A stretch of 64,000 nt of DNA from Nocardiopsis terrae (GTDB lineage: Bacteria > Actinomycetota > Actinomycetes > Streptosporangiales > Streptosporangiaceae): the NCBI RefSeq assembly GCF_014651695.1, contig NZ_BMXJ01000003.1, positions 523,046-587,045 of the forward strand. Direction: 5' to 3'. The notes beneath the pieces are model-generated. The model searched no databases, was not told the DNA's origin, and saw nothing but the letters and a program-made list of their open reading frames with translations. A program made the translations under genes and the position numbers. Shown one piece after another: positions 8,495 through 16,444 of this stretch; within the stretch, counting starts at the first letter, position 1; every line of letters starts with the position of its first letter.

Positions 8495-8845
8495 ATGATC
8501 GACATCCTCCCCACCATCCAGGGCGTCATAGACGGCCTCACCGCCAACGGCATGACCGCCTTCATCGCCGCCATCCCCGCCCTCTTCCGCCGCGCCAGCC
8601 GCGCCGAACTTGACCAGGTCACCGATGCCGCCGTGCGCTACGACACCGCCACCACCGACACCGGCCGAACCGACGCACTGGGCGACCTCCGGGTCCTTAT
8701 GAGCAGCTACCTCACCCGCTACCCCGAGGACGCCATCGCCTTCGAGACGTGGGGCAAGGCCGGTATCGTCATCGAGAACCACGCGCCGAACCAGGGCCAG
8801 CAGGGCATCTTCAACGGCGGCACCTTCACCAACAACAACGCCTGA
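8495..8845 (+). CDS. Small protein with C-terminal amyloid-like motif (candidate effector)
   Basis: The 116-residue product starts at the ATG at 8495 with GAGGAGA at 8481-8487. Residues 1-32 are hydrophobic and amphipathic (GLTANGMTAFIAAIPALF), 33-85 are helical, and the C-terminus is a Gly/Asn/Gln/Phe-rich tail, NHAPNQGQQGIFNGG followed by TFTNNNA. The same 15-residue core opens the next protein. A helical N-terminal domain with a terminal motif shared by the neighbouring gene is the layout of bacterial amyloid-signalling (BASS-type) effectors such as Bell-domain proteins, which act at membranes. The family assignment is inferred from layout, not from a recognised profile. The gene lies two nucleotides from the next start, so the two are surely co-expressed. 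Confidence 0.7.
   Translation: MIDILPTIQGVIDGLTANGMTAFIAAIPALFRRASRAELDQVTDAAVRYDTATTDTGRTDALGDLRVLMSSYLTRYPEDAIAFETWGKAGIVIENHAPNQGQQGIFNGGTFTNNNA
8771..8815 (+). repeat. 45-bp motif-encoding repeat, copy 1
   Basis: This segment encodes the shared IENHAPNQGQQGIFN motif at the C-terminus of the first small gene. It is identical to 8853-8897 at 44 of 45 positions. Confidence 0.9.
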
Positions 8846-8846
8846 C

Positions 8847-9395
8847 GTGCGCATCGAGAACCACGCGCCGAACCAGGGGCAGCAGGGCATCTTCAACCTC
8901 GCCCCCCGCTCGCAGGCGGACAGGATCGAGGAGGCCGGTCGGGCATTCCACGAAGCTGCTCGCCGCTACCGGGCGCAGACCGCAGAGCCCGTCACCACCC
9001 TCGGCCTGATCATCGCCATCTCGCTGACCGAAAAGCTGGTCGAAACCGACTCCAAGCGACAAGCCGCCGAGCGCCTGACCGGCTACGTCAGCCGTGAGCA
9101 GCTCGCCGGCCTCCGCGCTTTCGAAGATCCGCCCGCGGAACTGGGCCCCGCAGAGCTGCGCCCGGCCGCCGATGACCTGCATGCCGTGTGCGCCCCGCTG
9201 CACCCGGCTGCCGACGAGGTCTGCCAGGCCGCCTTCAGTCTCCACCTGGCGCTGATGAAGGCCGCCGAGACGCTGCGCGATCCGCCTCCCCCCTTCGCCT
9301 GGTGCGAGCCCGATGAGGCCGTGATGAAGCACCGGGCACTGAACGAGAGCATCACCCGGTTCGCCGAAGCGCTCAGTGCCCGGCTGGAGAGCTAG
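8847..9395 (+). CDS. Helical protein with N-terminal amyloid-like motif (candidate partner)
   Basis: The GTG at 8847 begins one base after the preceding TGA and has no ribosome binding site of its own, so translation is probably coupled. The 182-residue protein opens with RIENHAPNQGQQGIFN, nearly identical to the tail of the upstream protein. About 165 predicted helical residues follow (AGRAFHEAARRYRAQ, LIIAISLTEKLVE, CQAAFSLHLALMKAAE) with no enzymatic motif. In known amyloid-signalling pairs the motif sits at the N-terminus of the receptor and the C-terminus of the effector. Here the second protein is too small to be an NLR, so it could be an adaptor, an inhibitor, or a second executioner. 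No family is recognised. Confidence 0.7.
   Translation: MRIENHAPNQGQQGIFNLAPRSQADRIEEAGRAFHEAARRYRAQTAEPVTTLGLIIAISLTEKLVETDSKRQAAERLTGYVSREQLAGLRAFEDPPAELGPAELRPAADDLHAVCAPLHPAADEVCQAAFSLHLALMKAAETLRDPPPPFAWCEPDEAVMKHRALNESITRFAEALSARLES
8853..8897 (+). repeat. 45-bp motif-encoding repeat, copy 2
   Basis: This segment encodes the N-terminal motif of the second small gene. It differs from copy 1 by one base (g at 8879 for c at 8797), a synonymous glycine change. Confidence 0.9.
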
Positions 9396-9619
9396 TCCCA
9401 ACGCCGTGTGTAGGTGAGGCTGTGTGGGGGGTGGTCAAGGACGGTCCACGGCCAGGAGGTCGATGCCGCCAGTGGCCTTGTAGCTGGTCCGGTCCACGAT
9501 CTCCCATGGTTCTTTGCCGGTCTCCTACATGCTAGAGCCTCCATCACACCCGGAATGAAACATCCTCGGGCCCTGGCTTCGTCGGTAGCCCCCAGGCCAG
9601 ACCAACTCGCAGGGCGCTC
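9396..9619. other. Possible insertion-sequence scrap
   Basis: On the minus strand about 9430-9520 one frame reads KEPWEIVDRTSYKATGGIDL before a stop, which looks like a broken coding fragment, perhaps from a transposase. Nothing intact is present. Confidence 0.25.
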
Positions 9620-9686
9620 TCCTTGCCAGATCATCTGACAACTTGCCACACGGCTCGCCAGTTCAACTGAGAAATCGCCAAATCCA
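9620..9686 (-). repeat. 67-bp repeat, copy 2 (solo relic of tnsA upstream region)
   Basis: This copy aligns to 519-585 at 57 of 67 positions in the same orientation. Here it is not followed by a tnsA-like gene: downstream on the minus strand the sequence shows no TnsA coding. It may be a solo end or promoter relic of a related element. Confidence 0.6.
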
Positions 9687-9730
9687 TTAGGAACCGACAG
9701 CAACGGCGCTGATGCGCACGGGGCGCTTCT

Positions 9731-9906
9731 TGAATAACGTTTGGTTTGTAACGTTAATAAATAACGTTAAGCAGAATCAGGAAACGAAACCCTCCCTGTG
9801 GGGTCGAGAATCCTGACTTCCGATAAGTCAACCTTCTAGGAAGTCAGACCCCCAGGGGTGCCCGAACCCCCTCCGAGCCTCCGGTACGGCCCCGCAACGT
9901 TATTCA
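9731..9906. repeat. AT-rich palindrome cluster
   Basis: TGAATAACGTT (9731-9741) is mirrored by AACGTTATTCA (9896-9906), an exact 11-bp inverted repeat. Between them lie two more AACGTT palindromes in unusually AT-rich sequence (about 9730-9775), and an exact CTGACTTCC/GGAAGTCAG hairpin (9813-9821 with 9839-9847) flanked by GGGGTC/GACCCC arms. The cluster sits at the edge of the low-GC island. It could be a recombination or replication site, an operator region or an element end. Confidence 0.45.
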
Positions 9907-10020
9907 GCCCAGGTCAGGACCCGCGAAAACGAGATGGGTACACCATGGGCTGTACTGTCCAGGTCGTGCCAGAGAGGCACGGCCCACATACCGGGGGTGT
10001 TCCGGTCCGCTCACCCCCAC

Positions 10021-10044
10021 CGGCGGCTCCGACCGGAGCCGCCG
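10021..10044. terminator. Perfect 10-bp stem hairpin
   Basis: CGGCGGCTCC and GGAGCCGCCG are separated by GACC, forming a compact terminator-like hairpin. A smaller hairpin (CGTGCC/GGCACG, 9965-9981) lies just upstream. Confidence 0.5.
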
Positions 10045-10102
10045 CCCTGTACAAAACGAATCCTCCAGCGGAGCCGGTCTGTGTGCCATGCCCGCATGCG
10101 TT

Positions 10103-10159
10103 CCTGAGAGTTCCGGTCCCCACGTGCGCGGCGTACGGCCCCGTGGGACTCCGCTCAGG
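10103..10159. other. Long stem-loop upstream of SDR gene
   Basis: CCTGAG (10103-10108) pairs with CTCAGG (10154-10159), and inside it GTCCCCACG (10116-10124) pairs with CGTGGGAC (10142-10149) with one bulge. It lies within the 900-bp gene-free stretch 9396-10299, which otherwise shows no gene. It may be a leader structure or terminator. Confidence 0.35.
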
Positions 10160-10299
10160 ACGCCCGTGTCCACTCCCGGCCTCCCCCTTGTCCTCGGTGT
10201 GCGCCTTCAGTTCCCGCCCGTGGACCTCCGCCCATAGGGCGGGTGTCCGCGCCCGTCTCCCCCGTCCCCGACCGGTCCGAGAACCACCGAGGAGAAACG

Positions 10300-11082
10300 A
10301 TGATCGACACTCGCCTGGCGGGCCGGACCGTCCTGGTCACCGGCGGGTCCGGCAACATCGGTGCGGCGATCAGCCGTGCGTTCGCCGCCCAGGGGACACG
10401 GGTGGCGATCCACCACCTCACCCAGGACCCTCCGCCTCCCCCAGGCACCGAATGGGCGCACATCACCCCCGCCGCGGAGGGGGCAGCCACACTCGCGAAG
10501 GAACTCGGCAACGGCTCCTTCGCCCCCAGCACTGACCTGTCCGACCCGGACGGGCCGGCCCGGCTGGTCAGTGAGGTCGCGGCCCGGGCCGGTGCGATCA
10601 ACGTCCTTGTCAACAACGCCGCCCACTGCGAAACCCCGGACACCGTCGACACGTTGGACCACGCCTCGTTGGAGCGCCACTACCGGGTGAACGCCATCGC
10701 CCCCGCGCTCCTCACCGCCGAGGTGGCGCGACTGCACCGTGGGGACGACCCGTTGTGCGTCATCAACATCACCACCGACGCCGCGCAGGCCTTCTCCGGC
10801 CAGATCGGCTACGGCACGTCCAAGGCGGCGTTGGAGGCGCTGACCCGCTCGACCGCGCTGGACCTGGCGGCGCGCGGTATACGCGTGAACGCCGTCGCCC
10901 CGGGCCCTGTCCAGACCGGCTGGATGGACGAGGAGCTCCTCGCGCAGGCGAGGAAGACCGTACCGATGGGCCGTGTGGGTGAGCCGGACGACATCGCCGA
11001 CGCGGTAGTGTACCTGGCCTCCCACCAGGCCCGATGGGTCACCGGTCAGGTTCTGCAGGTCGCCGGCGGGCACGCCCTGTGA
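10300..11082 (+). CDS. SDR-family NAD(P)-dependent oxidoreductase
   Basis: The 260-residue classical short-chain dehydrogenase starts at ATG 10300 behind GAGGAG. The cofactor motif TGGSGNIG is at 14-21, NNAA at 105-108, the catalytic YxxxK at Y171-K175, and the C-terminal GQVLQVAGG signature closes the fold. The length is typical. Substrate cannot be told from sequence; such enzymes reduce or oxidise carbonyl/hydroxyl groups in the cytoplasm. It stands alone, preceded by a long hairpin-rich leader, and its last 37 bp overlap the convergent phosphotransferase gene. Confidence 0.85.
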   Translation: MIDTRLAGRTVLVTGGSGNIGAAISRAFAAQGTRVAIHHLTQDPPPPPGTEWAHITPAAEGAATLAKELGNGSFAPSTDLSDPDGPARLVSEVAARAGAINVLVNNAAHCETPDTVDTLDHASLERHYRVNAIAPALLTAEVARLHRGDDPLCVINITTDAAQAFSGQIGYGTSKAALEALTRSTALDLAARGIRVNAVAPGPVQTGWMDEELLAQARKTVPMGRVGEPDDIADAVVYLASHQARWVTGQVLQVAGGHAL

Positions 11083-12005
11083 CCGCGGCGGCCGCCCTCC
11101 TTGGAGGCGAGTGACGGTGCCAGCTCGGTCCAGGGCGTGGGCGGGTTCGCGGTGAACAGGCGCAGCAGTCCCAACAGGCGGCTGGCGGGTGGGGCGGTCC
11201 AGTGGCGCTGCCCGGGTTGGGGGACGGGTTCGCCCAGGCGGGCCAGGGCCCAGGTCAGATGGTGCCACAGGATACGAGTCTCCCAAGGGTGGTCGGGGTC
11301 CCCGCCCACCGTGCGGCGATAGCCGTGCAGAACCCGGGGCAGCCAGTGGGGCGGGAGCTTGGCGAAGTCCGTGGCGGGATCGGCCAGGGCGGCATCACCC
11401 CAGTCCACGACGGCGGAAAACTCACCGGCCGGAGTGGCCATCAGGTTCTGGGGGGCCAGATCGCCGTGCACGAGGCAGGGCACGGGATCTGCGGGCAGGC
11501 GGGTGGCCAGGTGGTCGCACCATGACTCCAACCAGCGGGCGGTTCCGGCGTCGACGTGTCCTTGCCGGTGCAGGCGTTCCACCAGAGGCGCGGGGTCGGT
11601 GACGTGGGTGTTCCGGGGGAGTGCGGGCAGACCGGCGGTGGGGATGCGGTGGATGCGGGCCAGTTGGCGGCCGACCTGCTCCAGGAAGCCGGGTGAGGGT
11701 TCGTGGTGGGCCATGTCGGTGCCGGGGGCGCGCTCCAGGAGCATGTGGGGAAGTTCGTCTCTTGGGTCAGCGAACTCGACCAGCGCGGGGGTGCGTACCC
11801 CCGCGCGGTGGACGATGGGGATCAGGAGCGCCTCCTTGCGCAGGTCGGCGGCGTAACCGGAGGTGCGGGGCAGGCGCAGGACCAGGTCGCGGCCCAGGGC
11901 CAGGACGTGGTTGGCCGCTCCCCGGGGCAGGGGGCGGACCTGCGAGGGCGGGATGCGGTGGCGGGCGGCGATCGTGTACGCGGCGTGGGGTGCGGAGTGC
12001 TCCAT
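11046..12005 (-). CDS. APH-family phosphotransferase
   Basis: The 319-residue protein has the aminoglycoside/choline-kinase fold: a nucleotide-binding N-lobe, the catalytic loop HGDLAPQN (H180, D182, N187) and the metal-binding DWGD (201-204). These families phosphorylate small hydroxylated molecules such as aminoglycosides, macrolides or metabolites. The substrate is not predictable here, and a resistance phenotype should not be assumed. The start ATG at 12005 has only a weak upstream Shine-Dalgarno. The C-terminal 40 residues are Pro/Arg-rich and overlap the convergent SDR gene. Confidence 0.8.
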   Translation of the reverse strand: MEHSAPHAAYTIAARHRIPPSQVRPLPRGAANHVLALGRDLVLRLPRTSGYAADLRKEALLIPIVHRAGVRTPALVEFADPRDELPHMLLERAPGTDMAHHEPSPGFLEQVGRQLARIHRIPTAGLPALPRNTHVTDPAPLVERLHRQGHVDAGTARWLESWCDHLATRLPADPVPCLVHGDLAPQNLMATPAGEFSAVVDWGDAALADPATDFAKLPPHWLPRVLHGYRRTVGGDPDHPWETRILWHHLTWALARLGEPVPQPGQRHWTAPPASRLLGLLRLFTANPPTPWTELAPSLASKEGGRRGHRACPPATCRT

Positions 12006-12095
12006 GAGCGCAGATCCTTACACGGACGAGTCCACGAGGCTCGTGGGTTTTGCACACGAGGCCACTGGCCACCACGCCCGCTCGCTGTTGGTGCA

Positions 12096-12794
12096 GACGG
12101 GCACGTGTCCGAGTTGTCGAGTCCGCCGTGGGCGCGGCCCTTTTCGAGAGGAGGGCACGCGGGGTGACACCCACGGAGGCCGGCGTGGCGTTCGCACGGC
12201 ACGCGGCCGACGTGCTGTCGGGCCTCGACGCAGCCGTCCGTGAGGTCAGCGCACTGCGTCAACACATCACGGGCTGTGTGACGATCGGCGCGATCCCGGC
12301 TGCGGCTGCAGCTCTGGTTCCGCGTGCCCTCGCGCAGATGGCGGACGAACACCCCCCATGTGACCGTCGGCTTCGTGGAGGATTCAACCCCCAGCCTTTT
12401 GCGGCAGCTACGTTCCAACCGTCTGGACATTGCCGTCGTGGGTGTGTGCGCCGGGCCGCAGGAGCATGACCTCGACGGGCTGCGGCAGGAAACGCTCCTG
12501 GAAGATGATCTGCGGGTCGCGCTGCCCCGGCATCACCCGTTGGCCACCCGGCCCCTGGTGCGGGCCGACGAACTGCGCCACAACCGTTGGATCGTGGAGA
12601 ACGCTGCCGGCCTGGGAGTCTGTCTGCTGCCGGGTATGGCCGTCTCCTCCGCTCCAGCCGGCGTGAGAATCATCCGGGTCGAGGACCGCCACTGGCAGGG
12701 AGGCGCGACCATCGCCGTGACCAACGAACAGCGCTCGGCGGAAGCCGACGCGGCTGTTGCAGCCCTCAGGCAACAGGCGTCTGTCGGCGTCTGA
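12096..12794 (+). pseudogene. LysR-family regulator, frameshifted and deleted
   Basis: Pieces of a LysR-type regulator appear in order in two frames. The end of the HTH region (ALFERRARGVTPTEAG) and the linker helix are in one frame up to about 12355. The effector domain (VTVGFVEDSTPSLL, LALPRHHPLAT-like LRVALPRHHPLATRP, then GLGVCLLPGMAV) is in another to the stop at 12794. The first recognition helices are missing, and about 50 residues are lost between RWIVEN and AAGLG. It is non-functional. Confidence 0.75.
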
Positions 12795-12837
12795 CCTGTA
12801 TCGGGTTCTTCCCCGCATTGCCTCTCCCGGATGGAGA

Positions 12838-13047
12838 TGGCTGCGGTGACGGCGTCATTCGCTTCGGGCTGTTCGCTCGAAACCCGGGCCCGCGCGTCTT
12901 CAAAACCGTTGTCCGAGTCGGCGCCGCGGTCATGGCCGAGCCGGTGGACCGCCCCTGGGGAGGACGGTCTGCCTGTATCGCTGACCCGGAAGGCAACCGC
13001 TGGGAGATTGCTTGGGCGTCAGAGGCGAGGTTCGACGACCAAGGCTC
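12838..13047 (+). pseudogene. VOC/glyoxalase-family fragment
   Basis: A C-terminal half-module of a vicinal-oxygen-chelate protein is readable: KTVVRVGAAVMAEPVDRPWGG followed by IADPEGNRWEIAWA, where the Glu of the WEIA strand is the usual metal ligand. There is no start and the N-terminal module is absent. Confidence 0.6.
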
Positions 13048-13097
13048 ACTGACGAAACCTGTTCTGAAGCAAGGGCCAAGAAGCGCAGACTCGACCA

Positions 13098-13590
13098 TCA
13101 TCGGTCGCTGGGGGCGTAGCGGTTCCAGGTCCATCCCACCCGGGCAAAGACCCGGGTGGGTGAAACCCCAGCGCCTGGGTGCTACCCGGAGCTGGGGCCT
13201 GGAGCACGAGTTGGCGCAACGCGGAGGTGCGCACCGCTGTTCCAGGGATGCCGATGTCTTGGATCCGCTCCGCGAGGCCGTCCGGCCCCGTGGCCGGGGA
13301 ACAACCAGGTTGCATCCCGGTTGTTCGTGTTCATGTTGGTCCTCTGGTCCCCGGCCTGGAGCAAAAGGTCAGCGAAGGGTCCGGAGACCGGGGGCGGTGG
13401 ATCGCCGAGCCGGATCAGCACCTGCCCGTCGGTGTCCTGGATGATGTCGTCCTTGGCCAGCAGGACGATGCGGCTCGCGGGTTGGGCGAAGAGCAGCATC
13501 AGGCAGGCCACTGCCCGGGAGCGCAGCGGGCCTGCCTTCTCGTCGGGGAGGCGCCGGTGGCCCGGCTCATGACAGATGTAGTTCCTCGAC
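13098..13590 (-). pseudogene. Actinobacterial integrase-like protein, C-terminal remnant with frameshifts
   Basis: Three blocks on the minus strand follow the order seen in actinobacterial tyrosine-recombinase-like proteins: FAQPASRIVLLAKDDI with DGQVLIRLGDPP and ATWLFPGHGAGRP in one frame; IGIPGTAVRTSALRQLVLQ and ALGFHPP in a second; and WTWNRYAPSDR before a TGA (13098-13100) in a third. At least two frameshifts and the missing N-terminus make it a relic. A perfect hairpin (CCCACCCGGG/CCCGGGTGGG, 13135-13160) lies inside. Confidence 0.65.
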
Positions 13591-14457
13591 CACACGGACC
13601 ACGTTTTCCCGCTGGGAGGTGGACAGCCCCAGGACCGGGCGGGGCAGGCAGCGCGGGGCGACCAGTCCCAGGTGTTCGGCGATGGCCGCCGTCACCCGCA
13701 GGCTGCCGTGGGCGGCGAACAACTCCCACAGCGGCCGCAGGCGCTCGGAGTGGGCCAGGGCGCCGGCGGGGTCGCCCTCCTGCGCGGCGCGCACGATCGG
13801 CAGCACGGCCTCGGGCACGGTGCCGCCCACGACGGAGAACCAGGACTGGCATCCGGCGTTGAGGCCGGTGGAGGCGGCGCTGTCACCGGAGACTCCGATG
13901 CTCACGTGGCCGGGGACGAGCGCCCGGATCGCGTCGATGCGCTTACGCGCGGCGGCAGCGTCCAGCGGGACCGGGGGGATCTTGATCGCGGCCACGTTGG
14001 GCAGCGCAGCGATGCGCGCGTACAGCTCGGTCGAGAAGGTGAAGTGCGTCGTGCCCGGGTTGTCGTAGACCACCAGCGGCACCGACAGCTCTGCGGTGAC
14101 ATCCTCATAGAGTCCGAACACGTCTTCGTCGGTGAGCGGCTGGTAGCTCATCGGGGCCAACAGCACAGCAGATGCCCCGGCTTGTTGGGCGTCCTCGGCC
14201 AGGGCTTGCACGTGGGAAGTGCGCAGCGCGCCGATACCGACGACCACCGGCACCCCGTCTGCCTCGCGCACACTGGCCCGGGCGACCTGGTGGCGCTCGT
14301 CGCGGTCGAGGTAGGCGTAGGAGCCGGTCGATCCCAGTGCGCCGATGGAGTCGACACCGGCGTCGATCAGGCGGGTGATGAGCCCGGCGTGTGCGGCTTC
14401 GTCGAAGCGGTCCTCGATCAGCGGGGTCAGGGGGAAGGCGCTCAGGCCGGTGAACAT
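13567..14457 (-). CDS. Dihydrodipicolinate synthase (DapA)-family aldolase/lyase
   Basis: The 296-residue protein begins at ATG 14457 with AGGAGA positioned over the stop of the upstream regulator gene. It has the class I aldolase TIM-barrel signatures of the DapA/NAL family: GSTGSY (42-47; most DHDPS have GTTGE), Y131 in VVYDNPGTT and the Schiff-base lysine K159 in AAIKIPP. The unusual Y for E in the first motif suggests a catabolic or aldolase-type member rather than lysine biosynthesis. Eight bases separate it from the MocR gene on the same strand, so the pair forms an operon, and the regulator probably senses a related amino or keto acid. Confidence 0.85.
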   Translation of the reverse strand: MFTGLSAFPLTPLIEDRFDEAAHAGLITRLIDAGVDSIGALGSTGSYAYLDRDERHQVARASVREADGVPVVVGIGALRTSHVQALAEDAQQAGASAVLLAPMSYQPLTDEDVFGLYEDVTAELSVPLVVYDNPGTTHFTFSTELYARIAALPNVAAIKIPPVPLDAAAARKRIDAIRALVPGHVSIGVSGDSAASTGLNAGCQSWFSVVGGTVPEAVLPIVRAAQEGDPAGALAHSERLRPLWELFAAHGSLRVTAAIAEHLGLVAPRCLPRPVLGLSTSQRENVVRVVEELHLS

Positions 14458-14465
14458 GGGTTCTC

Positions 14466-15767
14466 CTAGTTGATCGAGGCAAGGGTGGTGGACAGGCGTG
14501 CGGCGAAGGCCTCGGTGTGCTCGGGGGTCAGGGTGGCGGTGGTGATGCGGATGGCCGGTCGGTGGGTCAGGGTGAACAGTGATCCGGGGCGCACGGCCCA
14601 CCCGTGCTCGGCCAGCTCCTGCACCACGGCCTCCTCCCCGGCACCGGCCAGCGGTATCCACACGTTGAGACCGTCCGGACCGGCCAGCCAGGACACGCTG
14701 TGAGCGTGAAGCGCGTCGGTCAGCAGCCGACGGCGACGTGTGTACACCTGGGCGGCGTGCTCCAGTCGCGCCGGGGTGGCGGGGTCGGTGAGAACCTCGG
14801 CGACCAGGTGTTGCAGGAGGTGGCTGACCCACGTGGCCGCCGCCAGGCGGGCCTGCAACCGGGCCGCGGTGTCGGCATCGCACACGGCCAGGCCCAGGCG
14901 CAGGTCCGGGCCCAGGAACTTCGACACCGAGCGCACCAGCGCCCACCGCGGCGTCTCGGCGGGGGTGATGCGCCGGTAAGGGGTGCGGGCCAGCGCCGAG
15001 AAGTGGTCGTCCTCGATCACCAGCACGTGCGGGTGATCGGCCAACAGGGCGCGCAACTCCCGGGCGCGCTGCTCGGTCAGGCTCGCTCCGGTGGGGTTGT
15101 GCGCCCGAGGAGTGCACACCACCGCCCGGGCACCGGCGTCCAGGGCGGTGCGCAGCCCCTGGGCGCTCATGCCCTGTGCATCCACCGGTACCGGCAGGGC
15201 ACGGTATCCGTTGAGCCGGAACGTGCCGATGCTCGACAAGAAGCACGGGTCCTCGACCGCGACGGCGTCTCCGCGTGTCAGGTGCGCGCTCAGCACGCGC
15301 TCGACAGCGTCCGCGGCCCCGTGGGTGAGCACGGGTGTCCCACCGGAGCCGGTGTCCGGGAGCATGTGCTCTTCGGCCCAGCGGCTCAGCCTCTCGTCGA
15401 TACCGGGCGCGCCGTACAGCACGGTCGCATAGCCCTGAAGGTCGGGCAGTGGCGGCAGGAGCGCCGGGTCGGGGTTGCCGTCGGCGAGGTTGACCGTGTT
15501 CACGGGCGCTGGTGCGCCCTCGCCGGGTACGGGGGGTATGTCGCGCACCACGGTGCCCCCGCGGCGGCGGGTCTCGACGATTCCCGCTGCGGCCAGCGCC
15601 GCGTAGGCGGCCGCGACGGTGTTGCGGTTGACCCCTTGCCGGGCGGCCAGTCCACGAACCGAAGGCAGGACCTCTCCCGGGCGCAGCTTCCCTTGTGCGA
15701 TCAGGCCGCGTACCGAAGCGGCGATCGCTGCGGCGGTGTCTCCGGTGATGGACGGCTCTTCGGGCAT
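14466..15767 (-). CDS. MocR-type regulator (GntR HTH + class I aminotransferase domain)
   Basis: The 433-residue protein has an N-terminal winged helix (VLPSVRGLAARQGVNRNTV near 34-52) and an aminotransferase fold with N225 in AHNPTG, D253 in VIEDDHF and the PLP lysine K283 in VRSVSKFLG. MocR proteins bind PLP and amino compounds to control neighbouring genes, often their own divergent or downstream operon. The ATG at 15767 is preferred over a TTG five codons upstream because GGTGGGGG precedes it. A perfect palindrome, TGTCCTAGGACA, lies 21 bp upstream. Co-transcription with the DapA-like gene suggests control of amino-acid-derived metabolism. Confidence 0.85.
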   Translation of the reverse strand: MPEEPSITGDTAAAIAASVRGLIAQGKLRPGEVLPSVRGLAARQGVNRNTVAAAYAALAAAGIVETRRRGGTVVRDIPPVPGEGAPAPVNTVNLADGNPDPALLPPLPDLQGYATVLYGAPGIDERLSRWAEEHMLPDTGSGGTPVLTHGAADAVERVLSAHLTRGDAVAVEDPCFLSSIGTFRLNGYRALPVPVDAQGMSAQGLRTALDAGARAVVCTPRAHNPTGASLTEQRARELRALLADHPHVLVIEDDHFSALARTPYRRITPAETPRWALVRSVSKFLGPDLRLGLAVCDADTAARLQARLAAATWVSHLLQHLVAEVLTDPATPARLEHAAQVYTRRRRLLTDALHAHSVSWLAGPDGLNVWIPLAGAGEEAVVQELAEHGWAVRPGSLFTLTHRPAIRITTATLTPEHTEAFAARLSTTLASIN

Positions 15768-15787
15768 GCCCCCACCATACAAAAATA

Positions 15788-15799
15788 TGTCCTAGGACA
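15788..15799. promoter_or_regulatory. 12-bp palindrome upstream of MocR gene
   Basis: TGTCCTAGGACA is an exact palindrome next to the A/T-rich run AAAAATA, immediately upstream of the MocR start. It is a likely operator for MocR or a core-promoter overlap. Confidence 0.55.
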
Positions 15800-16130
15800 A
15801 AGTGGGGGCAGGGGGTGGAGTTCGCCCACCTGGCCCCCGCCCTGCGGCTGGCCCGTCTCGCTGAGCTGCGGGCCGCTCTGGAGCAGACCCTGTTCGGCGG
15901 TGGCCATCGATCCGCCGCGTGAGATCGATCAGGTCATCGCCGCGGCGGGGACGGACCGGTCCTTCTACGCCGAGGTCGAGTCCGCGGTCCACAGCATCTC
16001 CGTCGACCACGTCCCCGCACCGGCCAAGGCTCTGGGCGTGGGACCCTCCGGGCTGTTCCAGAACGTGGCTCCGGACGGCCGGCAGAGGAGGCCGTGCCCG
16101 GAGTGTGACCGATGCGGTGTGGCAACGGCA
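15800..16130. other. Degenerate stretch upstream of MocR operon
   Basis: Short open segments exist (for example one reading REIDQVIAAAGTDRSFYAEV around 15917-15980) but they shift frame and lack homology I can name. It is probably gene debris. Confidence 0.3.
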
Positions 16131-16439
16131 TCAGGAAGCGGGGACGGGCTCCAGCCGGTAGGCGTCACCGTGGGCGACCACACGGCCGGCGGTGGGCGGT
16201 GCGAAGTGGGTGCCCAGGAGGAGGGTGTCCGTGCCGGCGAGGGAGCCGAGCAGCGTGCGGCGGGTGACCTCGGACTGCCGCGGGTCGATGTCGACGCAGG
16301 CGCCGATGACGGGGTGGGCAAGGACGGGGTGGGCAAGCTGGACGGGATGGTGGACGCAGTCGCCGGAGACCAGCGCCGTCTCACCCCGGCTGGTCAGTTC
16401 CACGGCGACGTGGCCGGGGGTGTGGCCGGGTGTCGGGAT
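16131..16439 (-). pseudogene. MBL-fold hydrolase, C-terminal fragment
   Basis: The frame contains the HTPGHVAV block, the metal-bridging Asp in LVSGDCVHH and the final TLLLGTHF histidine motif of metallo-beta-lactamase-fold proteins. The N-terminal HxHxDH block is missing because the sequence changes at about 16440 to a plus-strand TetR fragment. Confidence 0.7.
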
Positions 16440-16444
16440 CAAGC

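Noticed and set aside
9858-10535. Open frame upstream of and overlapping the SDR start
   Set aside because: No family resemblance, no credible ribosome binding site, and it overlaps hairpins and the SDR gene in another frame.
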